A DNA stretch of 64,000 nt, taken from contig CAZCUF010000002.1 of NCBI GenBank assembly GCA_964502095.1, positions 124,001 through 188,000 of the forward strand, written 5' to 3'. Both the position numbers and the translations under genes were made by a program. Position 1 is the first letter of the stretch, and each line of letters opens with the position of its first letter. Shown here piece by piece: positions 51,220 through 58,057 of the stretch. Under the pieces are notes generated by a model that saw only the letters and a list, made by a program, of their open reading frames with translations, searched no databases and was not told where the DNA came from. This DNA comes from JACPVF01 sp964502095 (GTDB lineage Bacteria > Chloroflexota > Anaerolineae > Anaerolineales > Villigracilaceae).

Positions 51220-52854
51220 ATGAAACTTGTTTCGGTGGCAGAAATGCACTCTATTGAACAGGAAGCAGACGCCAACGGTCTGACGTACGATGCCATGATG
51301 GCGCATGCCGGACGCGCGCTGGCGGATGTGATTTCCAGCCTGCCCTATTTTAGCCGGGAAGAGAACGCCGAAGTGATCGGTTTGGTTGGGCCGGGCAATA
51401 ACGGCGGCGATACGCTTGTGGCATTGAAGCATTTGCTCGCCGACGGCTGGACAGCGCGTGCATACATAGTCAAACGCAAAATAAAAGGCGATGAGTTGAT
51501 CGCTCAATTCGAAGAACTGGGCGGGGAGGTGATGCGCGCCGAAAAAGACGAAGGCTTCGAAGCACTGCGCGCGTTCCTCGAATCGGCGCACGTGCTCATG
51601 GACGGCATACTCGGAACGGGCATTAAATTGCCTTTGAAGGAAGATGTCGCGAATGTTTTGGAAGCAGTGAACATCGAACTGGCGGAATTGGATCATCCGC
51701 CTTTTGTGGTTGCAGTGGACTGTCCTTCCGGTGTGGATTGTGATACGGGCGAATCCGCTGACGAAACACTGCCTGCCGATTTGACGGTCACGATGGGCGC
51801 GGTCAAACAGGGACTGTTGAAATTCCCGGCGTATGACCTGATTGGCGATTTGCAAGTTGCGAATATCGGCCTGGATCAGGATAACAAAACATGGACTTCC
51901 ATTCAGCGTGAAGTTGCCGATGAAGAAACGATCATGGATATTTTGCCCGAGCGTCCTTCCGACGCGCACAAAGGGACTTTCGGCGCCGCCTTGATCGCGG
52001 CAGGTTCCGTTAATTTTACAGGCGCGGCGCTCTTGGCTGGCAAAGCCGCTTATCGCGTGGGCGCCGGTTTGGTGACGATGGCTGTGCCCTCGCCGCTTCA
52101 TTCCGCGTTGGCGGGTCAATTCCCCGAGGCAACCTGGGTTTTGCTTCCTCACGAATTGGGAGTCATCTCCGTGTCTGCGGCAGATGTGCTTGCCCGGAAT
52201 CTCGAACGCGCCACGGCCATGCTGATCGGGCCTGGCTTTGGCTTGGAAGATACCACTAAAGAGTTTATCGAAAATTTCCTCGAAGGAAAAGTAACTTCCA
52301 GAAAGTCAATGGCACGCATCGGCTTCATCCACGAGGAGGGAGAGCAGGCTGAGGAAGCGGCAACGGCCATGCCGCCTCTGGTGTTCGATGCCGATGGACT
52401 TAAACTGCTGGCGAAGATCCCGGACTGGCATACGAAACTGCCCGCACCGGCTATTCTCACGCCTCATCCCGGCGAGATGTCGCTTCTGACCGGTTTATCG
52501 ATAGATGAAATTCAAGCCGACCGGTACGGTGTGGCTGTCCGTTTTGCAAAAGAATGGGGACATGTGCTGGTGCTCAAAGGTGCATTCACGATTATTGCCG
52601 CGCCGGATGGACGCACTACCATGATTCCGGTTGCCACTGCCGCGCTGGCGCGCGCCGGCACGGGGGATGTGCTGGCAGGGCTGATCGTGGGTTTGCGCGC
52701 TCAAGGCGTGGAGGCGTACGACGCGGCCGTGGCCGGAGCGTGGATTCACGCGCGGGCTGGGCTGGAAGCGGCTGAAGCGTTGGGAGGCACCGCTTCTGTT
52801 TTGGCGGGCGATGTCCTTGAAGCTGTACCGGATGTTTTATCGGAATTAAGCTGA
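51220..52854 (+). CDS. bifunctional NAD(P)HX epimerase / ADP-dependent dehydratase
   Basis: A 544-residue fusion that repairs hydrated NADH and NADPH. The N-terminal YjeF_N epimerase (1-220) has GLVGPGNNGGDTLVALKHL, DGILGTG and VDCPSGVDCDTG. The C-terminal CARKD dehydratase (about 240-540) has DAHKGTFGAALIAAGS, TPHPGEMSLLTG and the ATP-site ALARAGTGDVLAGLI. Between LIGPGFGLEDTTKEFIENF and VFDADGLKLL there is an acidic stretch of about 40 residues (about 350-388) longer than usual. E. coli Nnr and many bacterial homologues share this fused order. ATG follows AAAAGGAT closely. Confidence 0.93.
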   Translation: MKLVSVAEMHSIEQEADANGLTYDAMMAHAGRALADVISSLPYFSREENAEVIGLVGPGNNGGDTLVALKHLLADGWTARAYIVKRKIKGDELIAQFEELGGEVMRAEKDEGFEALRAFLESAHVLMDGILGTGIKLPLKEDVANVLEAVNIELAELDHPPFVVAVDCPSGVDCDTGESADETLPADLTVTMGAVKQGLLKFPAYDLIGDLQVANIGLDQDNKTWTSIQREVADEETIMDILPERPSDAHKGTFGAALIAAGSVNFTGAALLAGKAAYRVGAGLVTMAVPSPLHSALAGQFPEATWVLLPHELGVISVSAADVLARNLERATAMLIGPGFGLEDTTKEFIENFLEGKVTSRKSMARIGFIHEEGEQAEEAATAMPPLVFDADGLKLLAKIPDWHTKLPAPAILTPHPGEMSLLTGLSIDEIQADRYGVAVRFAKEWGHVLVLKGAFTIIAAPDGRTTMIPVATAALARAGTGDVLAGLIVGLRAQGVEAYDAAVAGAWIHARAGLEAAEALGGTASVLAGDVLEAVPDVLSELS

Positions 52855-52879
52855 AGGATTGCGATCCATTTTAAAAAAT

Positions 52880-52907
52880 AAGATGCTCCTCGAAAGAGGA
52901 GCATCTT
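52880..52907 (-). terminator. terminator of the SPFH-HTH gene
   Basis: AAGATGCTCCTC (52880-52891) pairs perfectly with GAGGAGCATCTT (52896-52907) around a GAAA tetraloop, followed on the minus strand by ATTTTTTAAAA. It lies 20 bases after the stop of the SPFH gene and also 25 bases after the stop of the convergent NAD(P)HX gene, so may serve both. Confidence 0.85.
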
Positions 52908-52927
52908 GATTCTGAATATCCAGCCTG

Positions 52928-53977
52928 CTAGCTGTTCAGGAACGCCTCCAGCGCGTCTTTGCTGATGCGAAACGCCTTGCCCACTTTCTTGGCTTTCAAA
53001 CTGCCATCCTGGATCGAAGCCAGCACATCATCCTCGGTGACTTTCAAAATGTTCGCGGCCTCGGCAGGAGTCATCACATCGGGGATGACGGGCTTGCCGC
53101 CAGCGGCAGACGCGCCTCCAGCGGCTGTATTGCTCATGCCGCCCTGCAGGGCCTGTCCCATCAAATTGCCGATACCCATTCCGGCGCCGATGCCTGCCGT
53201 AAGTCCCGCGCCGCCGCTCTGATTGTTGGCCGCGTCGCGCATGGCGTCCGCCGCCTGTAGTTGAGTGTAGGTAGCCATATCCAGCATGCCCATATCGCGC
53301 AATTCCTGCGCAGATTTATCGGACGGTTTAAGATTGCCAACATAGAAGGTCTTCAGCGTCAAACCGATGGCGCTGAAATCATCCTGACTCTTGACGCGCA
53401 CCGACGCGCCGATCTCCTCGGTCAGGCCGATCATTTCCGGGACCGAATGTTTGGTTCCGGTTTCACCCAGCACATCCTGCAATTTGGACAGAAGCATGGT
53501 GCGCAGGCGGTCCTCGATGTCGCTGGTGCGATAAGCGCCCTGCGTGCCGACGATCTGCGTGATGAATTGTTGTGGATCCTGAACCTGATATGAATATGTG
53601 CCAAACCCCTGCAGGAGCGCCACGCCCAGGCCCATGCCCGGGTTGCGTACGATGATCGGTTGCGGCGTGCCCCATTTTTTGTTCGCGAATTCCTTCATCG
53701 AGACGAAGTACACTTCAGCCGGGAAGGGAGTGCGGTCGTTGAAGGCCTTGCCGATGAAGTTGATCAGAAGCGGGACGTTCGCTGTGGCGATCGTATGACG
53801 GCCCGCGCCGAACACATCCAGCGCGTTGCCATCGCGGAAGAAGACAGCCCGCTGTGCCTCCCGCACGATCACCTGTGAACCGATGCGGTAATCGCCGATC
53901 CCATCTTCGGGAAACCGATGGACGATCTCGTCGTTCATTTCGTTCGGATATTCGATCACATCAAAAATTCTGGCCAT
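52928..53977 (-). CDS. SPFH-domain protein (YdjI/virion-core-like) with C-terminal excisionase-type HTH
   Basis: A 349-residue protein. Residues 1-245 are the SPFH/band-7-like domain of the YdjI group (ARIFDVIEYPNEMNDEIVHRFPEDG, VREAQRAVFFRDG, GAGRHTIATANVPLLIN). A Gly/Ala/Met-rich linker (about 250-300) follows. The last 48 residues (302-349, TPAEAANILKVTEDDVLASI ... GKAFRISKDALEAFL) form an excisionase/MerR-like helix-turn-helix. YdjI relatives usually end in a zinc ribbon or SHOCT domain, so the DNA-binding-like end is notable. AAAGGAGCGAG precedes the ATG, and it has its own promoter and terminator. Confidence 0.88.
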   Translation of the reverse strand: MARIFDVIEYPNEMNDEIVHRFPEDGIGDYRIGSQVIVREAQRAVFFRDGNALDVFGAGRHTIATANVPLLINFIGKAFNDRTPFPAEVYFVSMKEFANKKWGTPQPIIVRNPGMGLGVALLQGFGTYSYQVQDPQQFITQIVGTQGAYRTSDIEDRLRTMLLSKLQDVLGETGTKHSVPEMIGLTEEIGASVRVKSQDDFSAIGLTLKTFYVGNLKPSDKSAQELRDMGMLDMATYTQLQAADAMRDAANNQSGGAGLTAGIGAGMGIGNLMGQALQGGMSNTAAGGASAAGGKPVIPDVMTPAEAANILKVTEDDVLASIQDGSLKAKKVGKAFRISKDALEAFLNS

Positions 53978-54009
53978 GAGTCTCGCTCCTTTTGAGGAAT
54001 AACAATTCG

Positions 54010-54038
54010 ATTATAGTCTATGCACGAACCTGTCACAA
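54010..54038 (-). promoter_or_regulatory. promoter of the SPFH-HTH gene
   Basis: On the minus strand TTGTGA (54033-54038) and a perfect TATAAT (54010-54015) are 17 bases apart. The start falls near 54003, about 26 bases before the ATG. Confidence 0.65.
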
Positions 54039-54110
54039 GAACCGTTTTTCTTATTCGATCTACGAAAATCGTCCCGCCGGGTTTCGCAAAAGAAGAGCTG
54101 TCCTGCCTTG

Positions 54111-54138
54111 AAAAAAGAGCGCACCCGGTGCGCTCTTT
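54111..54138 (-). terminator. terminator of rnk
   Basis: AAAGAGCGCACC and GGTGCGCTCTTT (54114-54138) form the stem, followed on the minus strand by TTTCAAGG after the stem Ts, making a run of six Ts. It lies 5 bases after the rnk stop. Confidence 0.88.
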
Positions 54139-54142
54139 GATT

Positions 54143-54559
54143 TTATAACTCGTAATTGCCAGACGCTTCGGGCTGGAATATGATTTCGACCACTTTCAAT
54201 TGACGGACGCCGTCCGGAACCGACCAGCTGAACACATCGCCCACCCGATAACCGAGCATGGCTGTCCCAATGGGCGCTAGAATCGAGATTTTCCCCTGCG
54301 CCGAGTCGGCGTCCTGCGGGAAGACCAGAGTGTATTTCATCTCCTCGCCGCTTTCGACGTCGATCAGCCGGACGCGTGAATTCATGGTGATCACATCGCC
54401 AGGCACATCCTGAGGCGCCACAACCTGTCCGCGATGAAGTTCCGCATCCAGCTGTTTGAGATAGGAGCTGTTGCGGTAACTGGTACTGCCCGCGTCTGCG
54501 ATCAACTCGCGCAGGCGTTTTAAATCCAGCTCGGTGATATAAATCGTTCGGTTATTCAT
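54143..54559 (-). CDS. rnk: GreA/GreB-family protein Rnk
   Basis: A 138-residue protein with a short N-terminal coiled coil (IYITELDLKRLRELIADAG...YLKQLDAELHRGQVV) and a C-terminal FKBP-like Gre domain (PGDVITMNSRVRLIDVESGEEMKYTLVFP, ISILAPIGTAMLGYRVGDVFSW). This matches Rnk, the nucleoside diphosphate kinase regulator that binds RNA polymerase near the secondary channel. The coiled coil is too short for cleavage-stimulating Gre activity. It lies 29 bases after xdhC on the same strand. Confidence 0.88.
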   Translation of the reverse strand: MNNRTIYITELDLKRLRELIADAGSTSYRNSSYLKQLDAELHRGQVVAPQDVPGDVITMNSRVRLIDVESGEEMKYTLVFPQDADSAQGKISILAPIGTAMLGYRVGDVFSWSVPDGVRQLKVVEIIFQPEASGNYEL

Positions 54560-54588
54560 AGCCTTTCTCTTTCTTGAAAAGGTTATAA

Positions 54589-55398
54589 CTAAAGTGTACC
54601 AGACTTTTCCGCTTTCATCGGCTTGCCCGTGCCCTTATCGCGAATCATCAAAATCTCAGCCATGATGCTGACGGCGATCTCCTCGGGCGTTTCGGCCTGC
54701 AGTTCGAGCCCCATCGGCGAATGAACGCGCTTGATCTTTTCCTCGGAGACTCCTTTTTTCTTCAAAGCCTTGACTGTGGTGATCCAGCGCCGCTTCGAAC
54801 CGATGACCCCGATATAGGCCGCGGCAGAATCGAGCAGGGGGGCGAGTCCTGCCGCGTCCACCCCGGACCCGCGCGTGGTCAGGACAAGAAACGTGCGCCG
54901 GTTGATTTTCATCTGCGCCGGGAGTTTATCCATCGTCACCGGGTAATACGCGTCCGCGCCGGGGACGATCTCGGGCGTGCAGAATTCGGCGCGGTCGTCA
55001 TTGACGGCTACGCGGAAGCCGAGCCATTTAGCGAGATGCGCCACCGCTTTGCCGACGTGCCCCGCGCCGATCACCACGATCGTCGGAGCCGGAAGAATGG
55101 GTTCCACAAAGACCTCCACCTGGCCGCCGCATACGCCGGGATCGCCGCGCGAGGGATCGGCCATGTTGTAATGCAGAAGGCGTGCCTGGCCCTCGGCGAG
55201 GGATATCAGCGCTTCGTCCATGACGCGATGTTCCAAATCTCCGCCGCCGATTGTGCCAATGAAATCGCCGTTTGAGTGTACGAGCATTTTACTGCCCACA
55301 TGGCGCGGCGTGGAGCCTTCGCTTTTTACGACGGTGCACAACGCCGCGGCCTGATTGTTCTTTTCGGCTTCAACCAATGCCTGATAAATATTGTCCAT
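54589..55398 (-). CDS. xdhC: XdhC/CoxI family molybdenum-cofactor maturation protein
   Basis: A 269-residue protein that inserts sulfurated Mo cofactor into xanthine-dehydrogenase-type enzymes. The N-terminal XdhC_CoxI domain has ALCTVVKSEGSTPRHVGSKM, GTIGGGDLEHRVMDEA and GVCGGQVEVFVEP with the conserved Cys; the C-terminal Rossmann domain starts at IVVIGAGHVGKAVAHLAKWLGF and includes TTRGSGVD and IGVIGSKRR. The matching oxidoreductase lies 2.7 kb upstream at 58058-61024, on the same strand, with two unrelated genes between. Confidence 0.92.
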   Translation of the reverse strand: MDNIYQALVEAEKNNQAAALCTVVKSEGSTPRHVGSKMLVHSNGDFIGTIGGGDLEHRVMDEALISLAEGQARLLHYNMADPSRGDPGVCGGQVEVFVEPILPAPTIVVIGAGHVGKAVAHLAKWLGFRVAVNDDRAEFCTPEIVPGADAYYPVTMDKLPAQMKINRRTFLVLTTRGSGVDAAGLAPLLDSAAAYIGVIGSKRRWITTVKALKKKGVSEEKIKRVHSPMGLELQAETPEEIAVSIMAEILMIRDKGTGKPMKAEKSGTL

Positions 55399-55510
55399 GA
55401 GTTTTTTGGGGACAGACTCAGTTGCCTGTTTGTTCCTGTGCCTCCAGTAAATAATTTTCGAGCCGATTTGCCGCTTCCATTTGGCTCTTATTATTTATTC
55501 TATCCGATTT

Positions 55511-56563
55511 TTACGGCGTCCATTGCGGTTGCCAATCGGGTTCGGGATCGTCGGTGAGCTGGCGCGTGCTGTGGCCGTCCGCGCGCATAATGAAGAGGTC
55601 GGCCTGACCGTTGTTGCGCAGTGAGTTGTAAACGATGTATTGACCATCCGGCGAATAGGATGCGGCCGCGTTATTTCCGCCAAATGTCAATTGGACGATG
55701 TCGCCCGTGTCCACTTCCAGTTGATAGATCTCCCGGCCGCCAACCGGCCCCGCATAGATCAGCAGTCTCTTCGCGTCCGGCGACCAGGCGAGACTGCCCC
55801 CGATATCCAATCTTTGACGCGTAACCTGACGCGGCGGATTCTTCGGCTGATTCACATCCAGCAGAAAGACTTGATAAGCGTAGTCCGACTCGACGGCCAT
55901 GGCGAACGCGATGATATCGCCCAATGGCGACCAGGCCGCGGCCACCATGCTGTTCGGGCCGGCGTACAAAAGATGCGGATTCTCGCCGTTACTTTTCATC
56001 AGCCAGAGAGCGGCAGGTCCGCTGGAGGGGCGGTTGAGAAATGCGATCCGGTTTCCATCCGGCGAGAAGCTGGGCGAAAAGACGTTGCCCACGCCGCTTG
56101 TCAATTGAAAGGTTTTATTCGTGCTTAGCACCAGCCGGAAGAGGTCGAAACTGCCGTTGACCAGCGAGGCATACACAATCGAATCGCCTTGCGGCGAAAA
56201 AACGGGATAATAGTTATTCGTGTTGTTGCTGACGACGGTTTTGAGTCCGGTGCCATCGGCGTTGATCATGCAGAGATTGTTGAAATCGCCGCGCGTGCAG
56301 GTAAACACGATGCGGCCGCCGTGCACGTCGGTGGGACGCGGCAGGGGCGTGAGCGTGGCAGTGGGCGGAGGCAGTGTGAAATCGGGAAGTTGAAGCGTTT
56401 GTTCGGTGATTTGTGCGGCCGGTGGAATCAGCCAGAATAGTGCGCCGATCAAAACCAGAATCACAAGGCTGGCGGGAATGCGGGCGCGCTTGGGGGACTG
56501 CCTGAACAGCGAGGAGCGCTTCTTCCCTGAAATATATTTCCCATCCAGGCCGGGCTTGGGCAT
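55511..56563 (-). CDS. TolB-like beta-propeller protein, membrane-anchored
   Basis: A 350-residue protein with a basic cytoplasmic N-terminus, one membrane helix (about 30-48), a Pro/Thr-rich linker and a WD40-like/TolB-type propeller of PD40 repeats outside the cell. The repeats are visible as YYPVFSPQGDSIVYAS, FSPSFSPDGNRIAFLN, AAAWSPLGDIIAFA, SLAWSPDAKRLLIYA and AASYSPDGQYIVYNS. Function is unknown; such proteins are probably binding scaffolds. It lies 27 bases downstream of the pyrophosphatase gene on the same strand. Confidence 0.85.
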   Translation of the reverse strand: MPKPGLDGKYISGKKRSSLFRQSPKRARIPASLVILVLIGALFWLIPPAAQITEQTLQLPDFTLPPPTATLTPLPRPTDVHGGRIVFTCTRGDFNNLCMINADGTGLKTVVSNNTNNYYPVFSPQGDSIVYASLVNGSFDLFRLVLSTNKTFQLTSGVGNVFSPSFSPDGNRIAFLNRPSSGPAALWLMKSNGENPHLLYAGPNSMVAAAWSPLGDIIAFAMAVESDYAYQVFLLDVNQPKNPPRQVTRQRLDIGGSLAWSPDAKRLLIYAGPVGGREIYQLEVDTGDIVQLTFGGNNAAASYSPDGQYIVYNSLRNNGQADLFIMRADGHSTRQLTDDPEPDWQPQWTP

Positions 56564-56590
56564 AAGATCAAATCTTCAACGCGGGAAGCC

Positions 56591-57934
56591 TCAGCGTTCC
56601 AGCAATCCCAGCACAACGGGCAGTAATTGTTTTTTGCGTGAGACCACGCCCTGCGCATCGCGCGTGCCGTCGAGCAAACGCGGGTAGGGCAGGTCTTCCA
56701 GCACGGGCGGCGCTTCGGATGAAAGGATCAGGCGGCTGGTGCCGCGCACCACATCCGTGACCATTAACATCGCAAAGTCGAGACTGCGTTTGCCGCGCAG
56801 TTCGTTTAGAGCGGCGAGCAGTTTCTCGAGGTGATCGTTGATCTGCATCAGGTCGGTCACTTCCACCTGGGCGATGGCAAATTTGAAGCCGCCGTCGTCG
56901 TAGGCTTTGATGTCGTTGTTGACCACCTCGTTCGAGGTACGGTTGGTGAGTCCCGCGCCGGCCGATAAAACGGCGTGACCGTACGAGTCGATTGTCTCGT
57001 CTTTAAGCGGGCTTCCGCCGACAAATGCCCAGCGCGATAATCTCTCGGCGGCGTCTTTGTCGCGCGGCGTGGTGGTGGGGGAGGTCAAAATAAGGGTATC
57101 CGATAGCAGTCCCGCGAGAAGCGCACCGGCCAGCGCGGGCGGCATGGAGAGTCCGGCTTCAGCGGCCTGCTCGCTGACCAGAGTCGAAGTCGAGCCGACT
57201 ACGTCCACTGTGAAGCGAATCGGCTGGTGCGTGTGCGGGTTGCCGAGGCGGTGATGGTCGAGAATTTCGAGCAGTTCGGCTTCTTCGAGAGAGGCGATGG
57301 CCTGACGCGGCTCGTTGTGATCGACGAGGATGATCTTGAGGCGCGGAGGGTTGAGCGCTTCGCGCTGGTGCGCGATGCCGAGATACAGACCGTTCTCATC
57401 CACCACCCAATAATCGTTGTGCTCGTCGCGCAGGAGCCGGTTGAGCGTATCGCGGATGTGCGCGTTGGCCGCGTATTTCGGCACTGAAGAATCCGCCGCG
57501 TCCGCGCAGGGAATGGACATCAGCGCGCGCACGGTGGTGTCGCCGGGTTGCGGGCCGAGCGTTTCCGTGAAATATTTGAACATGCTCAAGCCGTTGATCA
57601 GGCCGAACGGCCTGCCGTCCGCGCTCACTACCGGCGCGATGCCGCCAGTACGGCTGGCGAGAGTCCAAGCCGCGCTGAGTTGCGATTCGGGACGAATCGT
57701 ATCGAAGCGGTGCATCACGGATTCAAAACGCGGGGAGGCATCAGTGAGCAGGGCGGACGGTTCGAGCCCCAGCTTTTTGAGCACCCACGCAGTTTGCGGG
57801 TTGAGCGCCCCGGCGCGCGCCGCAACGGTTTTCACGCCGTCGCGCTCACGCAACAGCCAGGCGTAGCCCATGGCGGAGGCAATGGAGTCGGTATCCGGAT
57901 TCACGTGACCAATGACATAAATTTGATCGTTCAT
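56591..57934 (-). CDS. ppaC: manganese-dependent inorganic pyrophosphatase with CBS domains
   Basis: A 447-residue family II pyrophosphatase that hydrolyses PPi. The DHH domain has GHVNPDTDSIASAMGYA at the N-terminus, the DHN of ILVDHNEPRQA and the DHH of ILDHHRLGNPHT; the C-terminal DHHA2 domain ends with VVRGTSRLILSSEAP and the SRKKQLLPVV active-site loop. Between residues about 65 and 235 two CBS domains are inserted (MHRFDTIRPESQLSAAW, DYWVVDENGLYLGIA), which in CBS-PPases bind AMP/ADP (inhibit) or ATP/ApnA (activate). I start at ATG 57934, where the family begins; the longer frame runs through a hairpin. Confidence 0.93.
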   Translation of the reverse strand: MNDQIYVIGHVNPDTDSIASAMGYAWLLRERDGVKTVAARAGALNPQTAWVLKKLGLEPSALLTDASPRFESVMHRFDTIRPESQLSAAWTLASRTGGIAPVVSADGRPFGLINGLSMFKYFTETLGPQPGDTTVRALMSIPCADAADSSVPKYAANAHIRDTLNRLLRDEHNDYWVVDENGLYLGIAHQREALNPPRLKIILVDHNEPRQAIASLEEAELLEILDHHRLGNPHTHQPIRFTVDVVGSTSTLVSEQAAEAGLSMPPALAGALLAGLLSDTLILTSPTTTPRDKDAAERLSRWAFVGGSPLKDETIDSYGHAVLSAGAGLTNRTSNEVVNNDIKAYDDGGFKFAIAQVEVTDLMQINDHLEKLLAALNELRGKRSLDFAMLMVTDVVRGTSRLILSSEAPPVLEDLPYPRLLDGTRDAQGVVSRKKQLLPVVLGLLER

Positions 57935-57971
57935 GGATTTTTGCTCTGGTAAAACAAAATACGTTCTCGAT

Positions 57972-57977
57972 ATTATA
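57972..57977 (-). promoter_or_regulatory. -10 element for ppaC
   Basis: A perfect TATAAT on the minus strand, 38 bases before the ppaC ATG and just downstream of the hairpin at 57998-58037. No good -35 is visible. Confidence 0.45.
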
Positions 57978-57997
57978 TCCCGAGGCGGGATGATGCC

Positions 57998-58037
57998 GAC
58001 ATAAAATCCCTGCCACATAGGTCAGGGATTTTATGTC
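57998..58037 (-). terminator. hairpin after the Mo/Fe-S oxidoreductase gene
   Basis: GACATAAAATCCCTG (57998-58012) pairs perfectly with CAGGGATTTTATGTC (58023-58037), a 15-bp stem with a ten-base loop, 20 bases after the oxidoreductase stop. The Ts are inside the stem and none follow, so it may be a terminator or a processing/stability element. Confidence 0.65.
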
Positions 58038-58057
58038 GTTACCGCTGGACTATTTAT

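Noticed and set aside
53978..54142. Search for a phage or integrase context around the excisionase-like HTH
   Set aside because: No integrase, attachment-site repeats or phage genes are near; the HTH belongs to an SPFH fusion.
55418..55480. 20-residue mini-ORF just upstream of xdhC on the minus strand (starts MEAANRLENYLLEAQ)
   Set aside because: It has a plausible start but only a weak ribosome site and no evidence of conservation; it could be a leader peptide, but I cannot support it as a gene.
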